A stretch of DNA of 64,000 bases from Vitellaria paradoxa (lineage: Eukaryota; Streptophyta; Magnoliopsida; Ericales; Sapotaceae), in the NCBI GenBank assembly GCA_019916065.1, contig CM034242.1:45754626-45818625 (forward strand), read 5' to 3'. Below the pieces are notes generated by a model, which did no database searches, was not told the origin of the DNA, and saw nothing but the letters and a program-made list of their open reading frames with translations. Shown here piece after piece: positions 22,542-34,004 of the stretch; position 1 is the first letter of the stretch, and the number at the start of each line of letters is the position of its first letter. The position numbers and the translations under genes are program-made.

Positions 22542-23438
22542 TGACAGTCCCAAATCACACAAAGTATCCAAAAAAAGTACTAATAAGTTGAAATTAAGAA
22601 TCATTCGTAATAATATTCAGCTCACAATAAACAACCATCACAAGAGAACAAGAATTTGTTAACAAGGGTAAAAACTCATTTGAATACAAATGATCCTTAA
22701 GTGGATCAGTTTAAAAATCTTCACTATGTAAAAATGAGATTATAAGGCATTCAAGGAGAGTTTTACAAGTTTTTCTGATCAAAAAACTATTGACTACTTG
22801 TACATCAACTTCCCTAACCTTGCTTACTAGACCACCCGCAACTCACCTCAACCGTGAAGATTCCAGCTTTCAATCCATGAAGAATAAGCTCTCCAATCTA
22901 ATTTCACACCACATATCTGAGCTCCAGAGAGTTAGATTGCTATCAAAGATGGAAATGATCTTCTTGACGTTGAACCAAAATGAAAACCCTATGTCATCCT
23001 CTCAGCTTTTTGCCCAATGATAGTAAGAGTGAGCTCACCAGTCTAAAAGCCTAGGGTTGGAAAAGAATATTTGCTTTTTATATCAAAGAAGAGGGGTAAA
23101 AAGGTCTTTTAAAGTATCTTTTAAAAAATTCTGCGCGACTGACTGGGGCAGCTCTTGGATAAGAGCTTCCCTGTTCATGCTCGCGAACCCTACTGTTCAC
23201 TTACTATCAAACTCCAGAAAATTTTTTCAATTAAAAACAGAAAGAATGACTAAAAAGCAAAGCACAGCAGCAACCACCTCTTCCATAGTTCGTCTCCCAA
23301 CAAACTCAATGATTCACAAACACTCTTTGGCTTATGTTTGTGAACAAATTCAACAACATTGTGACATTTTTAGGAAACAAATACAAGCAAAGTGTTTGTT
23401 CAGAAATTACCAATCAATAACCTATACAAACACTAACA
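22542..23438 (-). repeat. 3' LTR of Copia copy 1
   Basis: 897 bp, on the plus strand TGACAGTCCC...CACTAACA. It aligns with 30742-31653 with scattered mismatches. In element orientation it follows a polypurine tract (AAAGGGGGAGAT). Confidence 0.85.
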
Positions 23439-23690
23439 ATCTCCCCCTTTGACAATTCCGAGACAAAACACACCCAACCCCAACATTACAAAAAAAATGT
23501 CACATGTCCTAACTAATCCAACATTTTGAGCAATCCTGCAAAATCTAAATAATCACAACAGTGCATTAAGAATGAAAAACATAATTGTCAAATACTTGCA
23601 AACATGCTCATAACATGACCCCCTTTAATCAAACTGTTCTCCCCCTCAAGTAATACTCCCCCTCAATATTTCACTGGTAGCTCCCCCTTT
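23439..23690 (-). other. Multiple polypurine tracts of Copia copy 1
   Basis: Plus-strand CTCCCCC runs occur at about 23441, 23640, 23656 and 23682, read as GGGGGAG tracts on the element strand. One abuts the 3' LTR. Repeated PPT-like motifs here are a reported Sirevirus trait. Confidence 0.65.
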
Positions 23691-25467
23691 TTGTGAGGAA
23701 TTGATAAACCCATTAAGTCAAAAGACATGCAAAATACTAGTCAACTTATTAAGCCACATAAAAAATTAACGAGCACAAGTATTAAATATCCCAGAGATAC
23801 AATCTCTCTCCTAATAAACGACTGGGACTTACACAGCAAGTAACTCTCAGAGGACATCCATTACTTGAAATCATGACACTTGAAAAACCCCAACACTTAA
23901 TTAACCACAAATGTTCTTAATCTCTCACTAATAAAAGATAATCATTAAAGCTCAAAAGTGATGATCTGAATGCAAATACACACATATACAGTTGCACTTA
24001 CCGAATAAAAATTTGCCAAATTTGTACAATTTGACAAGTGTATCAAAAGTCTCTCTCTGCACTAAATCTGCAAGAGAATCAGAGAATTAAAAAATTTCAC
24101 AAATAATGTTACCATATTCTCTGTGTACCCATGTACCAGTCATGTTCACTGTGACTGTACCAACCAATAGGAAACCTCAAGCTAGAAATTAATTACTAAC
24201 TGTAATAACAAAATTACCACAGTAAGTAAAAAAAAATTATAGATTTTTCGAATTAATTCAAGTGTGCTGTGAGTCCAAAAACAACAAGAGGTCAACCAGA
24301 AAGAGAAAATTGACACTTTCTTTCAGTGGCTGTTGCAAGCATGAGAATGGAAGCTCGCAGCCACGAACTGCCAGAGAAATAATCTGTTTTTTTTTTTTGG
24401 AAACAGATTTCATAGACACAGCACAGTTGCTGCAATTTTTCACAGAAACCACATTTAAAAACACAGTCCAGAACAGTATTGACACAATGAAAATTTATTC
24501 TTCAATCAAACAATTAAGTCTATGAAAATTCATGAGCTTCAAAGCAAAAAAAATGTGACAATTAAGAGTTAAAATGCTGGATTTTTCAGAACATATAGAA
24601 ATTTGATATGTATAAGTATAATTCATCAAAGACAAAATGTTAAAGATCTTACAAAATCTTTGACAAACCCATAGAAATATGAAAAGCACTTCTAATGACA
24701 TATTCATTTCACAGATAAGAATCATGATTAACTCAAACGACATCTCGAGATATAGTACTAGTTGTAGTTCCACATTAAAATTTTTCTAGATAATGTCCAC
24801 ATGAAAGTCAAACCAATCGATTGCCCAACACAAGGTGATGACTTTCTCATTTGAAGAATGTATAAAAGGATGATATTCAAGTAGATGTACACTTTCCGTA
24901 TCTCTCATTATAAAAGGAATTTAATAAGTGCAATGTGATAATGGTTTTCACACATCTTGTTTTAGTCTCTTCCTTTTTTTTTTTTTTTTTTGAGACACAC
25001 TCCATATGATGCACTGTAGAGACTAAGATGGTAACCCTTTTTATTGCCAATATATAAAGACAATCATAAAAACAAAACTTCCACACTTCCAACTTTGGAC
25101 AATTGGGATATAAAGTTGTGGGCTAGTCGATTATAGATCAATCCAATGTAGACATTACACTAGAAGTTCAAGAAAGGCACTATCTCAATCGACTATGTGT
25201 GAAATATCACATGAGCATGATCATGAGACAAATCTGTGCCATCAATATACCATCTTCAATATAATCTCAACATGCTATGGGATTTAAAGAATTTCACTTG
25301 AAATCGACACTTGTCTAAGATTTAAGATACAAACAAATATCAAATGCCAACATACTCCTATTTATCCAAGAATTCCAAACTTAAAAGGCACATAATGATC
25401 TTATTTACTCAATCAAGTTCATAGAAATAATTGTAAGATCATTTATTCAAGTTTCGTTGAGACAAGA
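23691..25467. other. Non-coding 3' region of Copia copy 1
   Basis: No supported ORF. Parts are similar to the corresponding region of copy 2 just after its RNase H (about 56300-57000), for example the GGGCAATCGATTGGTTTGAC-like stretch. Confidence 0.6.
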
Positions 25468-26258
25468 CTATTCAACAACTATAACTCCTAGTGATGAACG
25501 AAGATGTTCAAATCTAGAAGCTTCTAGAGGTTTAGTGAAAATGTCAGCTAGTTGTCTGTCTGTGGAAATATGCTCAAGTGTTATGACAAGTCTCTCAACA
25601 AAGTCCCTAATGAAGTGATGTCTTATATCTATGTGCTTGGTGCGTGAGTGTTGGACAGGGTTCTTTGAAATGTTGATTGCATTCAAGTTATCACAGAATA
25701 AAGACATTGTACCTTGTTCAATCCCATAATCAGAGAACATTTGTTTCATCCACAAAACTTGAGCACAACAACTCGCAGCTGCTATATATTCTGCTTCAGC
25801 AGTGGAGAGGAAGATGGAATTTTGCTTCTTGCTATGCCAAGCTACTAAATTGCTCCCAATGTAGAAACAACCTCCAGAAGTGCTCTTACGATCATCAAAA
25901 CATCCAGCCCAGTCAGCATCTGAAAAATAAGAAATCTCTGCAGAAGAATCATTAGCAAACCCGATGCCATGATCTAGAGTCCCATGCAGCAGCTAAATAA
26001 GACTCTTTAAGACAAGATTGATACCTAGCACAAATCTTTACACTAAATGCTATGTCCGGACGACTAGCAGTTAAGTACAGGAGACTACCAATCGTGCTTC
26101 GGTACAAGGTTTGATCCACACTTTTTCCAGATTCATCTCTGTTCAATTTGGTAGATGTGCCCATGGGAGTCCTAGTATGCTTAGTTGCAGAGAGTCCAAA
26201 TTTTTTAAACAAATTTCTTGCATACTTGGATTATGATATGAAAATGCCATCTTTCATT
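25468..26258 (-). pseudogene. Copia copy 1 RNase H and RT tail
   Basis: Motifs TRTPMG, LLYLTASRPDIAF and the C-terminal NISKNPVQHSRTKHIDIRHH and DIFTKPLE are Copia RNase H hallmarks. A deletion and frameshift near 25955-25990 removes part of the RNase H core. It ends at a stop (25468). Confidence 0.85.
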
Positions 26259-27028
26259 TATTTAATTTGTAATCCCAAGAAAAAATTAAATTCTCCCATC
26301 ATGCTCATTTCAAATGGACTTTTCATGTGTTCAGCAAATTCTAAGGCATACTTTTCAGATGTAGAATCAAAAACACTGTCATCCACATATATTTGAGCTA
26401 TAGTGATGTGCTTAGAATCTCTACAAATGAACAAGGTTTTATCAACACTCCCCCTAACAAAATTTGATTCAACTAAGAAACTAGTAAGTCTCTCATACCA
26501 TGCTCTAGGAGCTTGTTTTAAACCATACAATGCCTTATTTAAACGATAAACATGATTGGGATACTTAATATCAATAAATCCTTTGGGTTGTTCAACAAAA
26601 ACTTATTCTTGAATAAAGCCATTCAAGAAGGCACTTTTCACATCCATTTGAAAAAGTTTAAATCCCAAATAGCCAGAAATAGCCAACAAAATCCGAATAG
26701 ACTCTAGTCTAGCCACTGGTGCAAATGTTTCATCAAAATCAACTCCCTCAATTTGAGAATACCCTTGTGCGACTAGTCTAGCTTTATTTCTAACAATAGT
26801 ACCAAACTCATCGGTTTTATTTTTGAAAATCCATTTGGTCCCTACAACATTTACATCTCTAGGCCTCGGCACTAGCTCCCAAACATCATTACGAGAGAAT
26901 TGTTCAAGTTCTTCATGCATATTGATCCAATGAGAATCAAGAAGTGCTTCTTTGACATTCTTAGGTTCAATGCATGAAGTGTAACACAAGTAAGTTACCT
27001 CATTTTGAACTTGCCTCTTAGTTTTCAT
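26258..27028 (-). pseudogene. Copia copy 1 reverse transcriptase
   Basis: RT motifs include WIFKNKTDE..., [21 protein letters not shown] and IYVDDSVF (the usual YVDD active site followed by a change from DIVF). A stop after FLNGFIQE (about 26603) splits it. Confidence 0.85.
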
Positions 27029-28008
27029 AGGGCAGTTATCTCACCAATGACTTGTGTGGCAGGATGGTTCAACTTCACCCTTGAAGATGGATTGAGTGTC
27101 TTTGATTGATCCTCAGGCTCATCATCTTCCATTGTGTCAACTTGATGTTGATCCTCAGGTTCCATATTGATTTCATCTTCTTTATTTTGTTTCTCCAATG
27201 AGGACTCATCTTGAGGAAGCATATTGAATTCTTGCTCCTCTTTAGAAGTATTTTTCCTGCAAGAAGAATTCACACAGTCATCATCGATGACCACATTTAC
27301 AGACTCTATAACAATAGAATGCTTTAAATTAAAAACTCTATATAGCCTACTATTAGTGGAGTAACCAAGGAAAATGCCTTCATCACATCTAGCATCATAC
27401 TTACTAAGAGCTTCTCTGTCACGGTAGATGTAACACTTGCTTCCAAAAATATGAAAGTAACTCACATTAGGCTTTTTGCCGTTCCAAATTTCATATGGAG
27501 TGGCTTTGGTTCCTCTTCTAACAAACACTCTATTGCCAATGTAGCATGCCGTATTTAAGGCTTTCAAAGGAATCTTTTTGGCATGCAACATGACTCTAGT
27601 CATCTCTTGAAGGACCCTATTTTTCCTTTCAACAACCCCATTTTGTTGGGGTGTTTTAGGAGCTGAAAATTCATGCAAAATACCACATTCATCACAAAAA
27701 TTAGAAAATTCTGCATTTTCAAATTCTTTTCCATGATCACTTCTCAGCCTAACAATTTTACCAATTTTAGCTCTTTTTTCATTTTGAAGCCGATTGGAAA
27801 GAGCTTTGAAAGATTGAAAAGTGTCAGATTTTTCCCTCAAAAAGTTCACCCAAGTGAATCTAGAAAAGTCATCAACCATCGCAAAAATGTATTTCTTTCC
27901 TCCCAAACTCTCTGTTCTAATCGGACTCATCAAATCAACATGGACTAATTCTAAAACAGATTTTTGTGAATGACTTTTGTCTACTTTCCCTTGAGACACG
28001 GTCCACAT
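27025..28008 (-). pseudogene. Copia copy 1 integrase
   Basis: The catalytic core has HVDLMSPIRTESLGGKKYIF, VDDFSRFTWV, SDHGKEFEN and TPQQNGVVERKNR, carrying the D, D and E positions. A short frameshifted gap separates it from the pre-integrase/protease part. It ends just before the RT frame. Confidence 0.85.
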
Positions 28009-28130
28009 ACAACTTTCTTGGTTTTGACTAACTTTGGCAATCCCTTCACAATCTCAGACTTGGACAACTTTGCTAGATCTCTATAATTCACTTGTCCTCG
28101 CCGTTGATGCCAGTGTTCAGTGTTGTTCTC

Positions 28131-28595
28131 CTATGCAACATTACAAGTATGAACAATGTGAGTTGAAACTCCATAGCAATTATCAGTGGTTCTAAAACCT
28201 TTTAACACAACATGATTATTTTTATCAAGAATGGAACAAGTATCCTTAGCAAACATGACACTATAATGTGAATCCCAGATTTGGCTTATACTAATCAAGT
28301 TAGTTTTCAAGCCATCCACATACAAAATATCCTTGAGTTTTGGTAAACCTGGACAGATAATGCTGCCAATTCCAAGGATTTTTGACTTACTACCATCACC
28401 AAAGGTTACCATACCATCATCACACTCATTCAAGGTCGAAAACATGGACTTAATCCCACACATATGCTTGGAACAGCCGCTGTCCAAGTACCACATGTTA
28501 GAGCTTTGCGCCCTAAATGCAATATGTGCAACATTACATTTCAGATCTTCACATCTAATCCAAATTTTTCTAGGTTTGAATGTGGAAGAATTCAT
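28131..28595 (-). pseudogene. Copia copy 1 protease / GAG-pre-integrase part
   Basis: WYLDSGCSKHMCG is the Copia aspartic protease active site. A FGDGSKSKILGIG segment follows. The frame stops at 28131. Confidence 0.8.
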
Positions 28596-28701
28596 ACTTT
28601 TGACATTATTTTTAGTGATGGTCTTAACCTAATGTTTAAAAGCAATTCCATTTGGTTTGAATGGAGCTCTTTTATCAACACTAACATGAGTGGCAAGACT
28701 A

Positions 28702-30666
28702 CTAAACTTCTTGGACAAAAAATTTCTTGTTAAGACACTTTATGAGTATTGCCTTTAGACTTAACATAGTCTCATGGCAGCCCATACAGCTTGTGACAGT
28801 GGGGTCTAATGTATCCCTTAATACCACAATGATGGCAAATCGGAACAAATTTTTGATACATGAAAAATCTGAATTTAATCCTTTAGCATGATGAAATTTT
28901 TTACTTGTGAGTCCTGAGATGTTATGAGAGAAGAAGTTACCATTCGAAGACCCTTTCCTCTTGGCTCCACCAGGTTTTGAAGACCGTTGAACACAATTTG
29001 TTTCTGAATTTTTGTTCTTCTGCTCATTTTTCATAGCAAATTCAGCTATCAAACCAGCTACTGGAACAAACTTGATGGGACCTTTTCTTTGAAGAGATAG
29101 TGGTAAATCTTCTTCTTCACAGCCCAACCCAGTTCTATCATTAGAAGACATTTGAGCCTCCAAGATCTCATCAAGTCTTTTTGTGCCCGATTCCCACTTC
29201 TTGAATGCATTTCTGGACATTGCTACTCTTTCTTTCAAGCTTATAAGCTCTTTCTCAAGTGAACCATTCAAGGACATCAATCTTTCTTCATTCTTCCTTG
29301 AACTCTCAATCATTCCTTCCAAATCACCAGTCTTGACTTTAAATTCTTCGAGTTGACCAGCCAACTCTTCCTTTTCCTTTTCAACTTCATTCAATTTAGA
29401 AAGGGCATTTGTCTTGTGTTTGGCAAGTACAATGCTTTGTTTATACAGTTCATTGTATTTTTCTTGCAATTCTTCAAATTCTTCTTGCACATCCACTTCA
29501 GATTCAGATTCCGATTCCGATTCCGAGCAACTCATAATATTCTTCACTAATGAGTTTTGCAAAGAGCCCTTTGACTCGATTTTATCTCTTGACTTGTCTT
29601 CATTAACTCCCACTATGAAAGCTAACACTTGAGAGGAATTATCTTCTGACCCGGATGACTCTTCTTCATCTTGATTTCCATCACTCTCAGACTTCTCCTC
29701 ATCATCCCAAGTTGCAGCAAGGACTTTTTGGTTTTTCCTCTTCAGTCTATTGGCACACTCATTTGCAAAGTATCCATAACCCTTGCATTCAAAGCATTGC
29801 TTTTCACCAGGCTTTAATTGTTTCTTGTTGCTTGCATTACCTTCACTCAACCTTTTTTTCTTTGCCTTGTTGAATTTGAATGAATTGTTGAAGGAGGGCT
29901 TCATAGAGAAACTTTTAAACTTATTTACCAAAAAGGCAATATCATCTGCACTAACTTTTGAATGTTCAGCATCTTCACTATCTTCTTCACAGATGATGTT
30001 CAAGGCTATCCCTTTGTTTCTCTTGTTTTGATTGAAATTCACTTCATAAGTTTGCAATGACCCAACTAATTCTTCAACCTTCATCTGAACAACATCTTTG
30101 CTCTCCTCAATAACTATAATCTTTGGTTGGAATCTGTCTGGCAAGGAACGAAATATCTTCCTCACAATTTTTGATTGAGGAATACTCTCTCCAAGATTTG
30201 CTGAGGAGTTGACAATATCACTAAGCTTTATGTAGAATTGATCAAATGTTTTGTTTTCTCCCATTCGGATGACCTCAAAAGCAGTTGTTAGTCGTTGCAG
30301 CTTTGTAATTTTTACTGCTGTAGTTCCCTCATATGTCACCTGCAGAACATCCCAAGTTTCTTTTGCTATTTCACAATTTGAGATTCTTCTCAAGTCATCC
30401 TGTGAAACACTACAGAAAATAGCATTCAGGGCCTTGCTATTCCAGCCAGCAGCTTCATTGTCTGCTGCAGTCCAATCCCGTTTGGCTTTGGAAGTAAGAT
30501 CAGTGTCACTCACATTAGGTGGTCTCCAACCATCAACAACAGAATCCCAAACTTTTTCATCGATTGACTTAAGAAATGCTCTCATCCTAGCTTTCCAGTA
30601 GTGGTAGTTTGACCTGTCTAGAAAGGATGGCCTAACAGTAGACTGACCTTCCATTTGGTTATCCAT
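28702..30666 (-). pseudogene. Copia copy 1 Gag
   Basis: The native start is probably the ATG at 30666 (MDNQMEGQSTV), about 75 bp after the primer site; the longer frame up to 30777 runs into the LTR. An N-terminal UBN2/DUF4219-like capsid region includes SNYHYWKARMRAFL. A CCHC zinc knuckle (CFECKGYGYFANEC) lies near 29750, followed by an acidic Ser/Glu repeat and a long coiled coil. A frameshift near 28850 disrupts a second zinc-knuckle region, and the frame ends at 28702. Confidence 0.8.
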
Positions 30667-30727
30667 GGATACTTTTTCAGATCTACTCTTAGACAGAGAG
30701 TCTAAACCAAAACAGAGAGCACCCGAG

Positions 30728-30740
30728 GCTCTGATACCAC
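30728..30740 (-). other. Primer binding site of Copia copy 1
   Basis: Directly inside the 5' LTR, the minus strand reads GTGGTATCAGAGCC, complementary to the 3' end of initiator tRNA-Met as in most plant Copia elements. Confidence 0.8.
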
Positions 30741-30741
30741 T

Positions 30742-31653
30742 TGACAGTCCCAAATCACACACAAGTATCCAAAACAAATACTAATAAGCTGAAACTAAGA
30801 ATCATCAATAATAATATTCAGCTCACAATAAACAACCACCACAAGAACACAAGGATCTGTTAACAAGGGTAAAAACTCCTTTGAACACAAAGAAGAAACA
30901 ACCTCGGATCCATAAGTAGATCAGCCTAAAATTTTCACTATGTAAAAATGAGGTTACAAGGTACTCAAGGAGAGTTTTACAAGTTTTCCCGACCAAAAAA
31001 CAATTGATCTACTTGTACATCAACTTCCCTAACCTTGCTTGCTAGACCATCCGCAACTCACCTCAACCGTGAAGATTCTAGCTTTCAATCCATGAAGAAT
31101 AAGCTCCCCAATCTGATTCCACACCACAGATCTGAGCTCCAGAGAGTTAGATTACTACCAAAGATGGAAATGATCTTCTTGACGTTGAACCAAAATGAAA
31201 ACCCTAGGTCATCCTCTCAGCTTTTTGCCCAAAGATAGTAAGAGTGAGCTCACCAGTCTAAAAGCCTAAGGTTAGAAAAGAATATTTGCTTTTTATATCA
31301 AAGAAGAGGGGTAAAAAGGTCTTTTAAAGTATCTTTTAAAAAATTTTGCGCGACTAACTGGGGCAGCTCTTGGGCAAGAGTTTCCCTGTTCATGCTCGCG
31401 AACCCTACTGTTCACTTACTGTCAAACTCCAGAAAACTTTTTCAATTAAAAACAGAGAGAATGATCAAAAAGCAGAGCACAGCAGCAACCACCTCTTCCA
31501 CAGTTCTTCTCCCAACAAACTCAATGATTCACAAACACTCTTTGGCTTATGTTTGTGAACAAATTCAACAACATTGTGACATTTTTAGGAAATAAATACA
31601 AGCAAAGTGTTTGTTCGAAAATTACCAATCAATAACCTATACAAACACTAACA
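30742..31653 (-). repeat. 5' LTR of Copia copy 1
   Basis: 912 bp, the partner of 22542-23438. In element orientation it ends GGGACTGTCA, next to the primer site. Confidence 0.85.
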
Positions 31654-32791
31654 GGTTGTAAGGGCATAAATTGACCAAAAAAACACATCTGCCTGGGACT
31701 TCAAAGCTCATTTCTCAATATTAATATGCACTCTGACGAAAACACACGTACGCATGATTTAAAAAAAAAAATCTATTTATGAGATCACTGAAATCAGTAG
31801 GGATTCAAAATTTATTAGAAATATATATCAAAATTTATTAGAAATATACATACATATATATGTGTGCGTGTGTCAAAAATTGTACCTCATCTCGCATTTC
31901 TATATAGTGATGTTACATTTACACTTATTTTTTATACTTTTGTTTACACCCCGTTAATTTTTACTGGTTACTACCCGTAATAACTAATACATTTCATTCA
32001 AAATCATCACAATCACAAGATCACTGGTAGTGATCAGTGTAAATTGACGGGGTGTAAATAATAGTGTAAAAAATAAGTGTAAGCGTAGTATTTTTTTTTC
32101 CTATAAATTCATGTGGTTGTATTCCATGATTTCTTTTTGGGAGAAAAAATAATCAAATTTTAAATATTGTCAATTAATTATCACACCCATACACACGAGC
32201 ATTTTTCCCGGAGCTTAATTTATACACAAAACACTGGTAGAAGAAGAAGACAAGCACCTTTTCCTGAATCAGCCCTTTCCAACAAATCGACACCTTTTTG
32301 AGAAGCGTAGCATCAATTATCGCAGTTGTTAATTGGGAGCTGATGGCCGAACGAGCAGTTCTTGTTTCGGAAAATATTTTTTCTAATAGCAGCCAAACAC
32401 TAGAAAATAACCCGAAGAAGTACTAATTTTTGGTAAAAATATATTTTCCAGTACAAAATATTAATTTTACATCCAAACAATCATAGCCCAATGGTAAAAT
32501 CACTCCAGACAAGATCATCTTGAATAATAATGTTGACAGTACATTTGTAATTGCTTTATGCCAAACAATTAGCACACTCTCAATATCAAAAACTACAGAC
32601 TACAGAATTGAAAAAAAAAAAAAACACACACACACACACGCATATTTTAGACAAATTAATTATAGCTAGCAACCGAACAAACAAAACAAACCAACAAGAC
32701 GATATATATTACTCAAGACGATGATCAAGAGATATATATAAATATATATATATAGTAACAGTCTCTCTCTCTCTAAATAAATATCAGCTAG
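31654..32791. other. Spacer between Copia copy 1 and gene C
   Basis: AT-rich, containing a foldback MITE (31913-32089) and a (CA)n tract near 32622. No gene seen; the right part is the 3' flank of gene C. Confidence 0.5.
31913..32089. mobile_element. Small foldback MITE
   Basis: The arms at 31913-31972 and about 32030-32089 are inverted repeats, sharing TTTACACCCCGT and TACACTTATTTTTTA. The unit of about 177 bp could fold into one long hairpin. No clear target duplication, so the family is not assigned. Confidence 0.6.
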
Positions 32792-33951
32792 CTAGGTCCT
32801 GGAGTCCAACTCCATGATGGTGCTGAGATTCATAGGATTCATGTACTTGTTTGAGCCGGTGAGAATCTGCTGGACGATAATTCTATTGGCTCTCTCAGAT
32901 GGATGGAATGGGTCCCAAAATGCATAGATGTCTCTGTTTGGGCACAAGTTGGAGAGGGGAGTGCATAGTCCAATCCCATTGTAAGGTCCTTGCCCGCAAC
33001 ATGCTATCTTTGATGTAACGAATCCTATTAAACGACAACATGTTACAAATTACCCCCCAAAGAAAAAAATATTCGTGCTATTTTTTATTAAAAAATACAA
33101 TTAAAATGACATCATAATGATTTTTGATAATTAAAAAAATAAGTTAATAGGTTTTTTAGTTTCAAATTAATTCAACCACACTTCTAAAAACATTCCGATA
33201 TTATTTTATTTTGGCATGAGGAGTATCTGATTGAATATAACATTAATTTTAAGGACCATAACACGATAAATTTTTTCTCTCTCTTTCTTTGTTTTTTTTT
33301 TTTTTCCCTCCTTCAAAAACACTAATTAGAATAATGTAAAAGAGTTATAAGTTTATTATTTTAGAATAATAAACTCATCAAAATACTCTTCAATCGCAAT
33401 ATTGTAATCGTACATAATTTTGATTCTATTTCATTAAAAAAATTAAAAAAAATTGTTAAATGGCATTTTCTTAATTTTGGGTTTCGAAACCATCTTAAAT
33501 ATTTAAAATTTTCTAACACAGCACCATCGCATACTTCTTAATTATTTTATTTTTTGGAAAAGATTTTTATGATAAAATATTATTTTTTTTATATATTTTA
33601 AATTTTGGTATGCGCTAAAGAATTAAAGATTAACCATATGCTCGAGGATTAGAGATGAAATCCATGTGCATGTCAAATGCATTGGCAGCAATGAAGACAT
33701 CGGCTCCGAGTTGGGTATTGAGTTCATTGAGCATTTGAACAAGCTGTGGGTTGAACAACGACGCCGCCCGCTGCAATTCCGCCGAACAATCCCCGTTCCG
33801 GCTCCGCTGAGCCAACTCGGCCGGCACACAACCTATCGGGCCCGTTCCGGTCACAAGAACACGTCGAGCTCCCAACTCATAAAGTTTCTGCGACGTAAGA
33901 ATGCGTTAATTTGACGTGCATGAGGATGATCAAATCAAAGATTAGGCTGAG

Positions 33952-34004
<53 letters not shown>

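Larger units (their letters stand above)
22542..31653 (-). mobile_element. Sirevirus-like Ty1/Copia retrotransposon (copy 1), decayed
   Basis: 9.1 kb on the minus strand with LTRs at both ends, a tRNA-iMet-type primer site, gag, protease-integrase-RT-RNase H order and polypurine tracts. Large gag, LTRs of about 0.9 kb and repeated GGGGGAG tracts before the 3' LTR fit the Sirevirus (SIRE) lineage. The flanks are GGTGG and GGTTG, an imperfect 5-bp target duplication. Several frameshifts, stops and a small deletion in RNase H make it non-functional. Unlike copy 2 it has no recognisable env-like region. Confidence 0.85.

Noticed and set aside
22790..23452. Plus-strand ORFs within the Copia copy 1 3' LTR, with counterparts in the 5' LTR (31035-31595)
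   Set aside because: They lie wholly in LTRs on the antisense strand and differ between the two LTRs.
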